From Micromonospora sp. NBC_00389 (GTDB lineage Bacteria > Actinomycetota > Actinomycetes > Mycobacteriales > Micromonosporaceae), in NCBI RefSeq assembly GCF_036059255.1, contig NZ_CP107947.1, positions 4,836,001 through 4,900,000 on the forward strand: DNA of 64,000 nt, given 5' to 3'. Within the stretch, counting starts at the first letter, position 1. Every line of letters starts with the position of its first letter. Below are positions 42,657 to 51,405 of the stretch, in pieces. Both the position numbers and the translations under genes were made by a program. The notes under the pieces are model-generated. The model was not told the origin of the DNA, made no database searches, and saw nothing but the letters and a program-made list of their open reading frames with translations.

Positions 42657-44110
42657 CCGCCGCATCAGTAATGCCTGCGCCGGGCGAAACAGCTCGTCGT
42701 ACGCGCCTGGCGCTCACGGTGACGGGAGGGCTGCTGCGGCTGGAGACGCGCCGCAGCGTGATGCTGTGGATGCTGCCGCTGGTCGCCATGCTGTTCTGGT
42801 TCATCACCTACCGCCCGAGCATGGCGTCCCCGCCGTTGTGGAACGTCCGGGCCATGGCCATGCAGACGACCACCCTGGCGGTTTTCGCGCCGACGGTGGT
42901 TGGCGCCGCCGCCTGGCTGGGTTGGCGGGAGCGTCGTCATCGCATGGCCGACCTGGTGATCGGTACGGCCCGGCCGCGATGGGCTCGCCAGCTCGCGACC
43001 TGGGCCGCGACCACCTGGTGGGCGATCGTCGCCTACCTGGGATGCGTGGGTGTCCTGTACGGGGTGACCGCGTGGCAGGGTGCCTGGGGCGGGCCGTTGT
43101 GGTGGCCGGCCGTGGTGGGCGCCGTGAGCATGCCAGCGTTCTCCGCGCTCGGGTTCGTAGCCGGGGTGCTTCGCCCCAGCCGGTTCACCGCCCCGCTGGT
43201 CGCGATCGGCGTGTTCCTCGCGCTGCAGATCAGCCTGCAATTCATTCACGGCGACCACTCGTACTGGCAGATCTCGCCGTTGGTCGCCGGCCCCTGGGAG
43301 ATCGGGCCCGACCCGGGTGTGGCGACCTTCTACCGCTACCTGCCCGACCTTCCCATCGCCCAGGTGCTGTTCCTCGCCGGCCTGACCGCGGCACTGCTGG
43401 GCGCCCTCGGCCTGCCGGCCGGCGCTGGCGGGCGGTGGCTACGCCGGTGCGCGGCGGCCATCACCGCGGCCGGGCTGGTGGCAGCCGGAACCGCGGTTAT
43501 GCTGGCCGGCACCGGCCGGCTCGACGCCCACGGCATGATCGCCATTCCGCTGCTGCACAATGCGGGCAACGACCGTCCGGTGCGCTACACGCCGGTCTGC
43601 AGCCACACCCCGATCCCGGTCTGCCTGCACCCCGCCTACACCGGCTACCTGCCCGCCGTGACGGAAGCCCTCGAACCGATACTTACCGAGGTGGTGGGCC
43701 TGCCCGGCGCACCCGTGCGGATCCGCCAATCCGCCGCGATATATGAACAGGGGCCCGACAATCGCGTCAGCATCAGTCGGGCTGGCCCTCCTACGAGCGG
43801 CACGCCGCCGGTGTTTCACCTGCTCCTGCCCCACCAGCTGACCACCGACGAATTTGCTGTCGAGCTACGCGCGGCCGCCGGGCACAGCATCGTGAACAGC
43901 GTCGTGGGCGGCGGCCGCGACGCGAATCCGGCGCAGCAGGCGGTCACGGAGGCCATCCTGGGCACGTCCAGCGTGGCGCCGCCCGGTAGCCCGACCGCCG
44001 CTGCGGCGCAGCGGTTAGCCGCGCTGCCGACTACTGCCCGGCGCGCCTGGCTCCTGGAGCACGTGGCGGCGCTGCGAGCGGGCCAGCTCACCCTGGCGCA
44101 GCTGCCGTGA
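42653..44110 (+). CDS. ABC-2-like permease with large extracytoplasmic domain
   Basis: A 485-aa protein, GTG start overlapping the ATPase stop. Six or seven hydrophobic helices in residues 25-290 (VMLWMLPLVAMLFWFITY, FAPTVVGAAAWLGW, LVAIGVFLALQISLQFI). A soluble domain of about 190 residues follows, with four Cys-containing turns early on (CSHTPIPVCLHP) and no known fold. The architecture is a permease partner of the ATPase. The large outer domain could bind the transported compound or act in sensing. Next gene overlaps by 4 bp. Confidence 0.8.
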   Translation: MTAASVMPAPGETARRTRLALTVTGGLLRLETRRSVMLWMLPLVAMLFWFITYRPSMASPPLWNVRAMAMQTTTLAVFAPTVVGAAAWLGWRERRHRMADLVIGTARPRWARQLATWAATTWWAIVAYLGCVGVLYGVTAWQGAWGGPLWWPAVVGAVSMPAFSALGFVAGVLRPSRFTAPLVAIGVFLALQISLQFIHGDHSYWQISPLVAGPWEIGPDPGVATFYRYLPDLPIAQVLFLAGLTAALLGALGLPAGAGGRWLRRCAAAITAAGLVAAGTAVMLAGTGRLDAHGMIAIPLLHNAGNDRPVRYTPVCSHTPIPVCLHPAYTGYLPAVTEALEPILTEVVGLPGAPVRIRQSAAIYEQGPDNRVSISRAGPPTSGTPPVFHLLLPHQLTTDEFAVELRAAAGHSIVNSVVGGGRDANPAQQAVTEAILGTSSVAPPGSPTAAAAQRLAALPTTARRAWLLEHVAALRAGQLTLAQLP

Positions 44111-44784
44111 CCGGGGACGAAACGCGTAATCTCTTGTCGGCGGTGGCGCCGGGCGGTGCGGGGCGGGCGAGGCTGCGGTTGGCTCGCCTGTACCTGGTCA
44201 ACCGCCGCGTCCCGGCGGCCCTGGCAGCGGTGGCGGCCTGCGCTGTCGGCCTGAGGGTCGCGCTGCGGTGGCAGTGGGAGGCATACGGGGCGCTCCAGCT
44301 GCCGCTGATCTTCGAGACCGGTTGCGCCGTGGCCATCGCTGTCACCGCCACCAGTCTCCTCGGCGAGCCGGAACGCGTCACCGGACGGTGGCTACCGTTC
44401 CTCCGGTTGGCCACCGCGGTGGCACTGACCGTCGCCGCTGTCGGTGCGCTGGCCGCCGCCGGAGCCGGTGGCCACGTGGCCGGCGGCGCCCTGGAGGTGC
44501 TGCGCAACGTCGCCGGGCTGACGGGCATTGGCCTGTTGTGCGCTGCCCTGTTCGGCGGCGCGCAGGCATGGGCCGGCCCTACCGCCTACCTGATGGTCGC
44601 CCTCTACGCGCTGTACACGCAGTGGCACGGGCCGGCGGTGACCACGCCGTGGATCTGGCCGGCCCGACCGCCGCATGACCTCGGCGCCGCACTCTGCGCC
44701 GGCTTAGTTTTCGTCGCCGGCGTGGCGCTGGTCGCGGTGCGCGGAGCCCGTGACGCCGATCCCGAAATCCCGCGCAGCGAATGA
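44107..44784 (+). CDS. Second membrane subunit of the sigma/ABC operon
   Basis: A 225-aa protein with about six transmembrane helices (ALAAVAACAVGLRVALRW, LRLATAVALTVAAVGALAAA, LGAALCAGLVFVAGVALVAV). GTG start overlaps the preceding stop (GTGA), and a terminator follows 9 bp after its own stop, so it is the last gene of the unit that begins with the sigma factor. No motif identifies its family; probably the second permease half. Confidence 0.75.
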   Translation: MTGDETRNLLSAVAPGGAGRARLRLARLYLVNRRVPAALAAVAACAVGLRVALRWQWEAYGALQLPLIFETGCAVAIAVTATSLLGEPERVTGRWLPFLRLATAVALTVAAVGALAAAGAGGHVAGGALEVLRNVAGLTGIGLLCAALFGGAQAWAGPTAYLMVALYALYTQWHGPAVTTPWIWPARPPHDLGAALCAGLVFVAGVALVAVRGARDADPEIPRSE

Positions 44785-44792
44785 TCGCGACA

Positions 44793-44822
44793 GACGGCGG
44801 GGAATCGCACCACCCCGCCGTC
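44793..44822 (+). terminator. Hairpin terminator closing the sigma/ABC operon
   Basis: Perfect 10-bp arms GACGGCGGGG (44793-44802) and complement (44813-44822) with a 10-nt loop, 9 bp past the stop. The CTCAG repeats for the next gene begin immediately afterwards. Confidence 0.75.
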
Positions 44823-44823
44823 T

Positions 44824-44839
44824 CTCAGCGCCTTCTCAG
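44824..44839 (+). promoter_or_regulatory. CTCAG direct repeat before the histidine kinase
   Basis: CTCAG at 44824-44828 and again at 44835-44839 gives an 11-bp phase, one helical turn, as in sites for OmpR/PhoB-class regulators. A third, inverted CTGAG is at 44842-44846. The kinase starts 25 bp downstream. Confidence 0.5.
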
Positions 44840-44863
44840 CCCTGAGGACCCTAGGCTGCGGAT

Positions 44864-46279
44864 ATGGCCGCCATGCGCACCTCGTTGCGGGCCCCGGCCC
44901 GGTGGGCACGCCGCCGCTTGGGCGTGCGGCTGCGCTCGGCGCTGGCCGCCACCATGGTGGCGGCGGTGGCCTTCGGAATCGGCGCAGCCGCCTTCATCTA
45001 CCTGGCCCGGGCCAACCTGGTCCACACCGTGGATGCGGCTGCCCGGCAACGCGCCGCTGAGGTGGCCACCGCGGTAGCTGACGGCGACTCCGACACCATC
45101 GCTCGGACGCTGAAGCTCAGCCCGGGGGAGCAGAGCCTGGTGCAGGTACTGGCGCCGTCGGGTGAGGTGCAGGCGGCATCGCCGACGCTCGGCGGCGCGG
45201 AGCCGCTGTCCTCACTGCGCCCCGCCGCCGGTCAAACGCTACGGGAACAGCGGACGCTGCCCTTTGCTGTCGAAGACCCCTACCGAGTGGTCGCGATCGG
45301 TGTCGGCACCAACTCGGGCACCCGCACAGTGCTGGTGGCCCAGTCGTTGCGACCAGTACACGAGAGCACCGAGGTGATCGCCGCGATCCTGGTCACCGGT
45401 TTGCCGCCGATGCTGCTGCTGATCGGCGCGGCCGTGTTCCTGTTCGTCGGCCGGTCACTGCGCCCGGTGGAGGCGATCCGCCGCCGGGTCGCGGGCATCA
45501 CCGCCCGCGACCTGCACGCCCGGGTGCCGGTGCCGCAAGCACACGACGAGGTGGCGGCACTCGCGCAGACGATGAACAGCATGCTCGACCGATTACAGAT
45601 GGCGGCGACCAGCCAACGGCGGTTCGTCGCCGACGCCAGCCACGAACTACGCAGCCCTCTGGCAACCTTGCAGGCCGGCCTCGACCGCCTCACGATGACA
45701 CCCCTACCCGGCGCGAACGACGACCTGGTCCGACTGATGCGACACGAGTCGCAGCGACTGGGCCGGCTGATCGCCGACCTGCTGCTACTCGCCCGCATCG
45801 ACGAACACGGCCTCGCCCTGCGCCGCGAGGACGTCGACCTCGACGACCTGACCTACACCGAGCGGGACCACCTCTCCGCCCGCCGACCTGACCTGACCGT
45901 CCGAACCCAGCTCACCCCGGTCCGGGTGACCGGCGACCCTCACGACCTCGGGCGGGCGCTGCGCAACCTCGTCGACAACGCCGCCCATCATGCGCGCCAC
46001 GAGGTGCTCCTACGGGTCCGGGTCGAGGACGGGTGGGGATGTTTGGAGGTCACCGACGACGGGCCGGGCGTTCCAGAGGCCCAGCGGGAACGCATCTTCG
46101 AACGGTTCGTCCGGCTCGACGAAAGCAGAGCCCGCGCCGACGGCGGGAGTGGTCTCGGCCTGCCGATCACCCGGGAGATCGTCGCGGCGCACGGCGGGAC
46201 AGTGCGGGTGCTGCCCGGCCCGCCAATGACGATCCAGGTCCGACTGCCGCTGACCAGCGACGGCGAATCGAGCGACTGA
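44864..46279 (+). CDS. Membrane sensor histidine kinase
   Basis: A 471-aa protein. Two membrane helices (about 25-50, SALAATMVAAVAFGIGAAAF; about 170-190, VTGLPPMLLLIGAAVFLFVG) enclose an extracellular sensor of about 115 residues. HAMP domain (about 192-245), then DHp with FVADASHELRSPLATLQAGL, phospho-His in SHELRSP, and HATPase with LRNLVDNAAHHARH (N box), VTDDGPGVPEAQRERIFERF (F/G1) and GGSGLGLPITREIVAAHGG (G2). Probable partner of the OmpR-type regulator at 39869, since no other regulator is near. Confidence 0.92.
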   Translation: MAAMRTSLRAPARWARRRLGVRLRSALAATMVAAVAFGIGAAAFIYLARANLVHTVDAAARQRAAEVATAVADGDSDTIARTLKLSPGEQSLVQVLAPSGEVQAASPTLGGAEPLSSLRPAAGQTLREQRTLPFAVEDPYRVVAIGVGTNSGTRTVLVAQSLRPVHESTEVIAAILVTGLPPMLLLIGAAVFLFVGRSLRPVEAIRRRVAGITARDLHARVPVPQAHDEVAALAQTMNSMLDRLQMAATSQRRFVADASHELRSPLATLQAGLDRLTMTPLPGANDDLVRLMRHESQRLGRLIADLLLLARIDEHGLALRREDVDLDDLTYTERDHLSARRPDLTVRTQLTPVRVTGDPHDLGRALRNLVDNAAHHARHEVLLRVRVEDGWGCLEVTDDGPGVPEAQRERIFERFVRLDESRARADGGSGLGLPITREIVAAHGGTVRVLPGPPMTIQVRLPLTSDGESSD

Positions 46280-46304
46280 CCCGCGAGAGATTTTGCGCCT
46301 CGCT

Positions 46305-46321
46305 CTTCAGGGTCCTCTCAG
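46305..46321 (+). promoter_or_regulatory. CTTCAG/TCTCAG direct repeat before the PAP2 gene
   Basis: CTTCAG (46305-46310) and TCTCAG (46316-46321) repeat with the same 11-bp phase as the pair before the histidine kinase, 67 bp upstream of the PAP2 start. This suggests that both genes answer to one regulator. Confidence 0.45.
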
Positions 46322-46387
46322 TCGCGAGCGGAGAGGGTCAGCTCAGCCGGTCGAGGGAGCCGGGTCGGCCACGGGATCGGACGCCCG

Positions 46388-46942
46388 ATGAACTACCACC
46401 TGTTTCACCTCATCAACGCAGCCGCCGGACACCACGATCCGCTCGACGACGTGCTGGAGTGGTGCGCCGTCTGGCTGATCTACCTTCTCGGCGCTCTGGC
46501 GGCGGTCGCGCTGCTGCTCGCCCTGAGATCGCGTAGTTGGTCGATATTGGTGCGCGTCGGGGCGTCGCTGGCCCTGGCGTTCGTCATCGGTCAGGTGGTC
46601 GCCCTCGCCAGCACCGAGGTCCGCCCGTTCCAGACGCACCCTGTGCACCAGCTGATTCCGCACGACCCAGGCGGATCCCTGCCTAGCGACCACGCCACGG
46701 CGGCATTCGCGGTGGCCTTCGCTGTCGGGGTGTTCCTGTCCTGGCGCTGGGGACTCCTGCTGTCGGTGCTGGCCACTGTCATCGGATTCGCTCGAGTCTG
46801 GTCGGGTGTGCATTACCCGACGGACATCCTCGCCGGCGCGGTCATCGGAGCGGGAGCCATCCTGATCATCGCGCTTGCCGTACGCGTCTTCGACCGGCGT
46901 GCCCATCAACACCGTTCCGGCGCGGCTGCCAGCCACCACTAG
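46388..46942 (+). CDS. PAP2-family phosphatase (undecaprenyl-diphosphatase type)
   Basis: A 184-aa membrane protein with five or six helices. The three phosphatase motifs are present, in degenerate but usual BcrC-like form: TEVRPFQTHPVHQLIP (C1 region), GGSLPSDHATAAFAVA (C2, catalytic His) and ARVWSGVHYPTDILAG (C3). Such enzymes recycle undecaprenyl pyrophosphate and give bacitracin tolerance. Its place after a sensor kinase and before a DedA gene fits a cell-envelope stress locus. Confidence 0.88.
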   Translation: MNYHLFHLINAAAGHHDPLDDVLEWCAVWLIYLLGALAAVALLLALRSRSWSILVRVGASLALAFVIGQVVALASTEVRPFQTHPVHQLIPHDPGGSLPSDHATAAFAVAFAVGVFLSWRWGLLLSVLATVIGFARVWSGVHYPTDILAGAVIGAGAILIIALAVRVFDRRAHQHRSGAAASHH

Positions 46943-47001
46943 CCGCTCCGGCCCGTCTGCCCCGCCCGCTCCACCCGTCACGCCCTCTCGGAGGTCTCCT
47001 C

Positions 47002-47697
47002 GTGTCAACGTCCCTCGCCTTGGCGGCCGTGGGTCCCAGCTTTCTCAACCCGGAGTGGCTGATCTCCACCTTCGGGCTGATCGGCATCCTCGCCATCGTC
47101 TTCGCCGAGTCCGGGCTGCTGATCGGGTTTTTCCTGCCCGGTGACTCATTGCTGTTCACCGCCGGGCTGCTCGTCGCCGACGGCCACTACCTGCACCAAC
47201 CGCTCTGGCTGCTCTGCCTGCTGGTGGCCGTCGCTGCGATCGCCGGAGATCAGGTCGGGTACCTGTTCGGTAAGCGCATCGGTCCGAGCCTGTTCCGCCG
47301 ACCCAACTCTCGCCTGTTCAAACAGGAAAACGTGCACCGGGCCAACGACTTCTTTGCCCGCTACGGTGCCCGATCCGTGATCTTGGCCCGATTCGTGCCC
47401 ATCGTGCGGACGTTCACCCCGATCATCGCCGGGGTCAGCCGGATGCGCTACGGGACGTTCCTCATCTACAACGTCCTCGGCGGGACCCTCTGGGGCGTCG
47501 GCGTCACCGTCCTGGGCTACTTCCTCGGCCAGGTCGCGTTCGTCAAGGCGAACATCGAGGCCATCCTGATCGGCATCGTCGTGGTCTCCGTACTGCCGAT
47601 CGGCATCCAACTACTCCGATCCCGCCGCGCCGCCGCCCGCATATCCCCAGAGGCAGTGAACCCCGCGGCAGCGGCACAAGCGCCCCGAACCGAGTGA
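47002..47697 (+). CDS. DedA family membrane protein
   Basis: A 231-aa protein; GTG start behind CGGAGGTCTCCTC. The DedA/SNARE-associated signature is clear: FAESGLLIGFFLPGDSLLFT (about 33-52), GDQVGYLFGKRIGPSLF, FARYGARSVILARFVPIVRT, GVSRMRYGTFLIYNVLGGTL WG-type helix and terminal helices. DedA proteins move or flip undecaprenyl phosphate or phospholipids and support envelope homeostasis. It follows the PAP2 gene by 59 bp and is probably co-transcribed; together they recycle the lipid carrier. Confidence 0.9.
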   Translation: MSTSLALAAVGPSFLNPEWLISTFGLIGILAIVFAESGLLIGFFLPGDSLLFTAGLLVADGHYLHQPLWLLCLLVAVAAIAGDQVGYLFGKRIGPSLFRRPNSRLFKQENVHRANDFFARYGARSVILARFVPIVRTFTPIIAGVSRMRYGTFLIYNVLGGTLWGVGVTVLGYFLGQVAFVKANIEAILIGIVVVSVLPIGIQLLRSRRAAARISPEAVNPAAAAQAPRTE

Positions 47698-47888
47698 TGC
47701 GCCGCACCGACGCGGATCAGCGCGGTGCGTATGGTGAGGAATTCGCTGGTGCGGTCGCCTTGGGCCCGCGAGGACAAGAAGGCTACGTCGCCCACCGTCT
47801 CTTCGTCCGCCCAGCCCCAGGCGGTCAGGTAGGCCGCAGTCGAGGGGTCTTCCCGTTGCCTGCGTCGCACAGCCCCACCTGAGGCGTC

Positions 47889-49076
47889 CTACTGATCGGG
47901 GCCGTAGAGGCCGAAATGCAGCGCTGGGTCAGCCGGATCCCAGGTGTTCGTGAACTGCGACCGTGCACCCATCTCGGCAACTCGACTGAGAAGGTTGTTG
48001 CCCAACGCCAGCCGGGCCGGCTCCCAGGCGGCCAGCGCGCGCGGAATGTCGGGCTCAGCAGAGAGCGCATCCGCGAGCGCCCAGGCGTCGGCGGCCGCCT
48101 TGGCGGTGCCGGCCGCTGCGTGGGGTCGCGCGGCGAACGCAGCGTCGCCGATTAAGGCCACGCGTCCGAAGGCCATCTTGCGCACCGCGATGTCGAGAAC
48201 GATCTGGATGTACGGCTGCGCGCTCCGGGTCACCAGCTCGGCTGCCGCGGGCGGCAGCAGCTCCAAGGCGTCGGAACGCATCCGGTCGACGTACCGCTGC
48301 TGCACCTGGCCCGGGTGCACCGAGACGGGCGCGGTGAAGCCGCGCTGGTCGGTGACCATCTCGTCCAGTTCCGGACCCTCGGGCACGTTGCGGTACCAGA
48401 CGTAGTTGAGCTGCCGGTCCCCTCGGGAGAGGCTGCCGTTGCTGTCGGGGATCGGGTACATGCAGAGGTGCGAGGCGTCGATGACGGCGTAGCTCGTCGC
48501 GTTGTGGATGAGGTCGGCCGTCTCGACCGACACCGCGCGCTCGGGCACGGTTCCACGCCAGCCGATGTAGCCCGAGTAGCGCGGCTGGAACTGCGGCTGA
48601 AGCCGCCGGCGCCCGATCGACGAGATTCCGTCGGCGAACACCACGAGCTCGGCCCTCTCGGTCCGGCCGCTGGTGAAGCGGATGTCCACGCCGTCGTCGT
48701 CCTGACTGACTCCGACGGCGTACTCGCCGATGTGGTAGCGGTCGGTGCCGAAGTCGTCCAGCAGCACGCGGTACATCGTTGTCCAGGAGCTGAATCGCCA
48801 GGCGGCGGGCTCCTCATGCACGATCTTGTTTCCTACGCCCAGGTAACGCGTCACCGACGAGCCGATGCTGATGTCGTCGACGCCGAAGCTGTGGGGTCGT
48901 TCGACGATCCAGCGGACGGTGTCGGGCTGGAGGACGATGCCGCCGCCTCGGCCGTCGAGGTACGTCGGGGTTCGCTCGAAGACGTCGACCTCGAAGCCCT
49001 GCTCCCGCAGCAGCAGGGCCGCGGTGAGTCCGGCGAACGAGCCGCCGACGACGACCGCGCGGCGCGCCTCAGTCAT
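47889..49076 (-). CDS. FAD-dependent aromatic monooxygenase (2,6-dihydroxypyridine hydroxylase-like)
   Basis: A 395-aa protein with the FAD fold VVVGGSFAGLTAALLLREQG (about 8-27), a GRGGGIVLQPDTVRW segment typical of the 2,6-dihydroxypyridine/6-hydroxynicotinate hydroxylase branch, the DG-type motif LVVFADGISSIGRR (about 145-158) and the second FAD motif RVALIGDAAFAARPHAAAGT (about 290-310). It should hydroxylate an aromatic or N-heterocyclic ring with NAD(P)H and O2. It overlaps the upstream cupin gene by 8 bp, so the two form a unit. The substrate is inferred from branch resemblance only. Confidence 0.85.
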   Translation of the reverse strand: MTEARRAVVVGGSFAGLTAALLLREQGFEVDVFERTPTYLDGRGGGIVLQPDTVRWIVERPHSFGVDDISIGSSVTRYLGVGNKIVHEEPAAWRFSSWTTMYRVLLDDFGTDRYHIGEYAVGVSQDDDGVDIRFTSGRTERAELVVFADGISSIGRRRLQPQFQPRYSGYIGWRGTVPERAVSVETADLIHNATSYAVIDASHLCMYPIPDSNGSLSRGDRQLNYVWYRNVPEGPELDEMVTDQRGFTAPVSVHPGQVQQRYVDRMRSDALELLPPAAAELVTRSAQPYIQIVLDIAVRKMAFGRVALIGDAAFAARPHAAAGTAKAAADAWALADALSAEPDIPRALAAWEPARLALGNNLLSRVAEMGARSQFTNTWDPADPALHFGLYGPDQ

Positions 49077-49548
49077 GGTCGTACCTCTCGCTGTTGTCGA
49101 GTGCGGGTCCGTACGGGTGGTGCTCGAGGTTGACGACGATGGCGTCCTGGGTGGTGCGCGCGACGATCATCCGCACCGGCTCGGCGCCGCTGGCGTTCTC
49201 CTCCCAGTGCACGACGTGGGGCTTGATGTAGACGAAGTCGCCTGGGTGCGCCTCCCGCATGTCGTCGAGGGTGTCGCCGACCCACCAGCGACCCACCCCA
49301 CTGAGCACGTAGAGCGCGGTCTCGGACTGGCCGTGGTGGTGGACACCGGTCTTGCTGCCCGGGGGGAGCACCGAGAGCCCCATCCACAGGTCCTGGGACC
49401 CGAGGCGGCGGGCGGAGACGGCCTCGAAGCGCTTCAGGCCGGACGTCTGGGGTGTCTCGTCGGATAGGTCGTCGCCGCGGATGATGTGCACGTCGGCCTC
49501 GCGGGACCTCCCGGGCGGTTCGGCCTCGGACAGGTGGTGATCGTTCAT
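49069..49548 (-). CDS. Cupin-domain protein
   Basis: A 159-aa protein from ATG 49548; its TGA overlaps the monooxygenase start. One cupin core: PPGSKTGVHHHGQSETALYV (motif 1, metal His/Glu set) and HPGDFVYIKPHVVHWEENAS (motif 2, final His). An N-terminal stretch of about 45 residues, EPPGRSREADVHIIRGDDL, precedes it. Such single cupins serve as dioxygenases, isomerases or sensors in ring-cleavage pathways. Divergent from the PucR-type regulator at 49639, which probably controls it. Confidence 0.82.
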   Translation of the reverse strand: MNDHHLSEAEPPGRSREADVHIIRGDDLSDETPQTSGLKRFEAVSARRLGSQDLWMGLSVLPPGSKTGVHHHGQSETALYVLSGVGRWWVGDTLDDMREAHPGDFVYIKPHVVHWEENASGAEPVRMIVARTTQDAIVVNLEHHPYGPALDNSERYDHD

Positions 49549-49585
49549 GGCGCCTACTGTGGCCTCCGCTGGCCCCGTTCGGACA

Positions 49586-49599
49586 TGTGTCGCCACACA
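49586..49599. promoter_or_regulatory. TGTGT-N4-ACACA operator between cupin and PucR-type gene
   Basis: A 14-bp inverted repeat TGTGTCGCCACACA in the 90-bp divergent region. The flanked form ATGTGTCGC recurs at 55509 upstream of the second PucR-type gene. A related TGTCGTGGCACA sits about 20 bp further right. Good candidate for binding by one of the PucR-type regulators. Confidence 0.45.
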
Positions 49600-49638
49600 G
49601 GTATGGCGCGGAGTCGGGTGTCGTGGCACAGTCGCGCC

Positions 49639-51405
49639 ATGCAGACAAGCGGTGCCCTGCACCTGCGCCCCTGGCTCGAGGCGATCGCGACCATCGCCAC
49701 CGTGATCAATCGACCGGTTTCGCTGCCAGAGGTGCTCGACCTCGTGTCCGAGACGGCGGCTCGCCTGCTTGGCTACGACTTCTGCGCCGTCTTGATCGTC
49801 GACGAGGAGGGCAATTCGCTGGCCATCACCGGCACTTACGGCCTCTCGTCGAGCTACATCCAGCAGGTCAACGCCGACCATCCGGTGATGCTGGACCCGG
49901 ACGACGAGCTGCAGGCTCCCTCCAGCAAGGCGTTCCTCACCGGTAGGTCGGTGCAGGTGGTTGATACCCTGGCCGACGCGACCTTCCTCCCGTGGGGTGG
50001 GGTGGCGCGCCAGCAGGGCTACCGCTCGTTGATCTCGGTCCCCGTTGTGTCGTCGGGCGTGCCCGTCGGGACGCTCAACTGCTACAAGCGGGTTCCCCAC
50101 GAGTACGGCGCCGACGAGCGGGATCTGCTCTCTCTGCTCGCCGACCAGGCTGGCGTCGCGATCGAGACGACCAGGCTGCGCGATCGCGAGGCCGCGACCA
50201 TCGCCGAGCTGCTCGCGGCCAACACCGCTCTCGCCGAGCAGCACGAGTTGCTGCGTCGCGGGGAGGCGGTGCATGAGCAGTTCACCCAGGTCGCGCTCCG
50301 GGGCGGTGGCGTTGCGGGGGTCGCGGCGGCGCTGACCGAGGTGCTGGGTACATCGGTCGTGGTGACCGAGGAACCGTCTGGGGCCGAGCTGGCCGCGGTG
50401 AAGCGCGACGAGAACCCTCTCGTTACGCAAGACACGGAGGCGCACTCGACGCCGGTGATGCTCGGCCTGGACACGGTCGCTCGGATCTGGGTCCCCCGGT
50501 CCGTGCTGCCGCTGCCCGCCATCGACGTCCGCGCGCTCGAGCACGCCGCCACGGTCTGCGCCCTCGAGGTGCTGCGGGCCCGCACGGCACTCGAGGTCGA
50601 GTGGCGCCTGTCCGGCGAGGTGGTCACGGACCTGCTCACCGGGAACCCAGCCGGGTTGGTGACGGCCGCCGAGCGGGCGGGCCGGCTCGGTCTCGACCTG
50701 ACGAACCCGCATGCCGTGATCGTGGTCCACGGCGGCACGCAGCGTGCCGGGTCCGCCCGCGTCCTGTCGGTCGCGAGGTCGCTGGTGGCCACCGCTCACC
50801 CCCGTGCGTTGGTCAGCGCGATCGCGGACGACGTCGTGTTGCTGTTGCCGGCGAAGGACCAGGCCGACGCCTTGGACCGCGCCGGTCAGCTCCAACGGCA
50901 GCTGCGCCGTATCGGCGTCGGGGCGGACACCGGGGTGGCAGTCTCGCCGCTCTGCACGACGCTTGCCGACTACCCCGCGGCCTACCGACGTGCCCGCGGT
51001 GCGGCGACGATCGCCCAGCTCCGTGGGCAGGCCGACACGGTCGCGAGCTTCGAGTCGCTGGGCGTGCACGGGCTGCTGCTGCAGCTCGAGGACGTCTCGG
51101 AGCTACGTCGCTTTGCCGCCGAGACGCTCGCCCCGATCCGCGCCCACGACGCTACGCGCGGGACTGCTCTCGAGCAGACGCTGCGCGCCTACGTCGCCCA
51201 CGACCTCAACACCGCTGCCACTGCCGCAGCGCTGTTCGTGCACCCCAACACGGTCGGCCTGCGCATCCGCAAGGCCGAGCAGCTGCTGGGGGTGTCCACC
51301 GCGCACGTGCGGTCCCTCGCCGAACTCCAGATCGCGCTGAGTGCCGACGAGGTGGCCGACGCGCTCGGGACCCGTGGTCAGGACGGCGGCACGGTACGTG
51401 GCTGA
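49639..51405 (+). CDS. GAF-domain PucR-type transcriptional regulator
   Basis: A 588-aa protein. N-terminal GAF domain (about 25-175; FCAVLIVDEEGNSLAITGTY, GYRSLISVPVVSSGVPVGTL), a central linker and GGDEF-like/CdaR region (about 310-500), and a C-terminal PucR HTH (about 515-575; LEQTLRAYVAHDLNTAATAA, LFVHPNTVGLRIRKAEQLLG). This class activates catabolic genes on binding small molecules. It is divergent from the cupin/monooxygenase operon and its 3' end overlaps the convergent MFS gene by 28 bp. Confidence 0.9.
   Translation: MQTSGALHLRPWLEAIATIATVINRPVSLPEVLDLVSETAARLLGYDFCAVLIVDEEGNSLAITGTYGLSSSYIQQVNADHPVMLDPDDELQAPSSKAFLTGRSVQVVDTLADATFLPWGGVARQQGYRSLISVPVVSSGVPVGTLNCYKRVPHEYGADERDLLSLLADQAGVAIETTRLRDREAATIAELLAANTALAEQHELLRRGEAVHEQFTQVALRGGGVAGVAAALTEVLGTSVVVTEEPSGAELAAVKRDENPLVTQDTEAHSTPVMLGLDTVARIWVPRSVLPLPAIDVRALEHAATVCALEVLRARTALEVEWRLSGEVVTDLLTGNPAGLVTAAERAGRLGLDLTNPHAVIVVHGGTQRAGSARVLSVARSLVATAHPRALVSAIADDVVLLLPAKDQADALDRAGQLQRQLRRIGVGADTGVAVSPLCTTLADYPAAYRRARGAATIAQLRGQADTVASFESLGVHGLLLQLEDVSELRRFAAETLAPIRAHDATRGTALEQTLRAYVAHDLNTAATAAALFVHPNTVGLRIRKAEQLLGVSTAHVRSLAELQIALSADEVADALGTRGQDGGTVRG

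Noticed and set aside
47700..47870. Minus-strand stretch downstream of dedA reading AYLTAWGWADEETVGDVAFL
   Set aside because: Looks partly coding but has no start site, runs antisense into dedA and matches no family I recognise; too weak to list as a gene.
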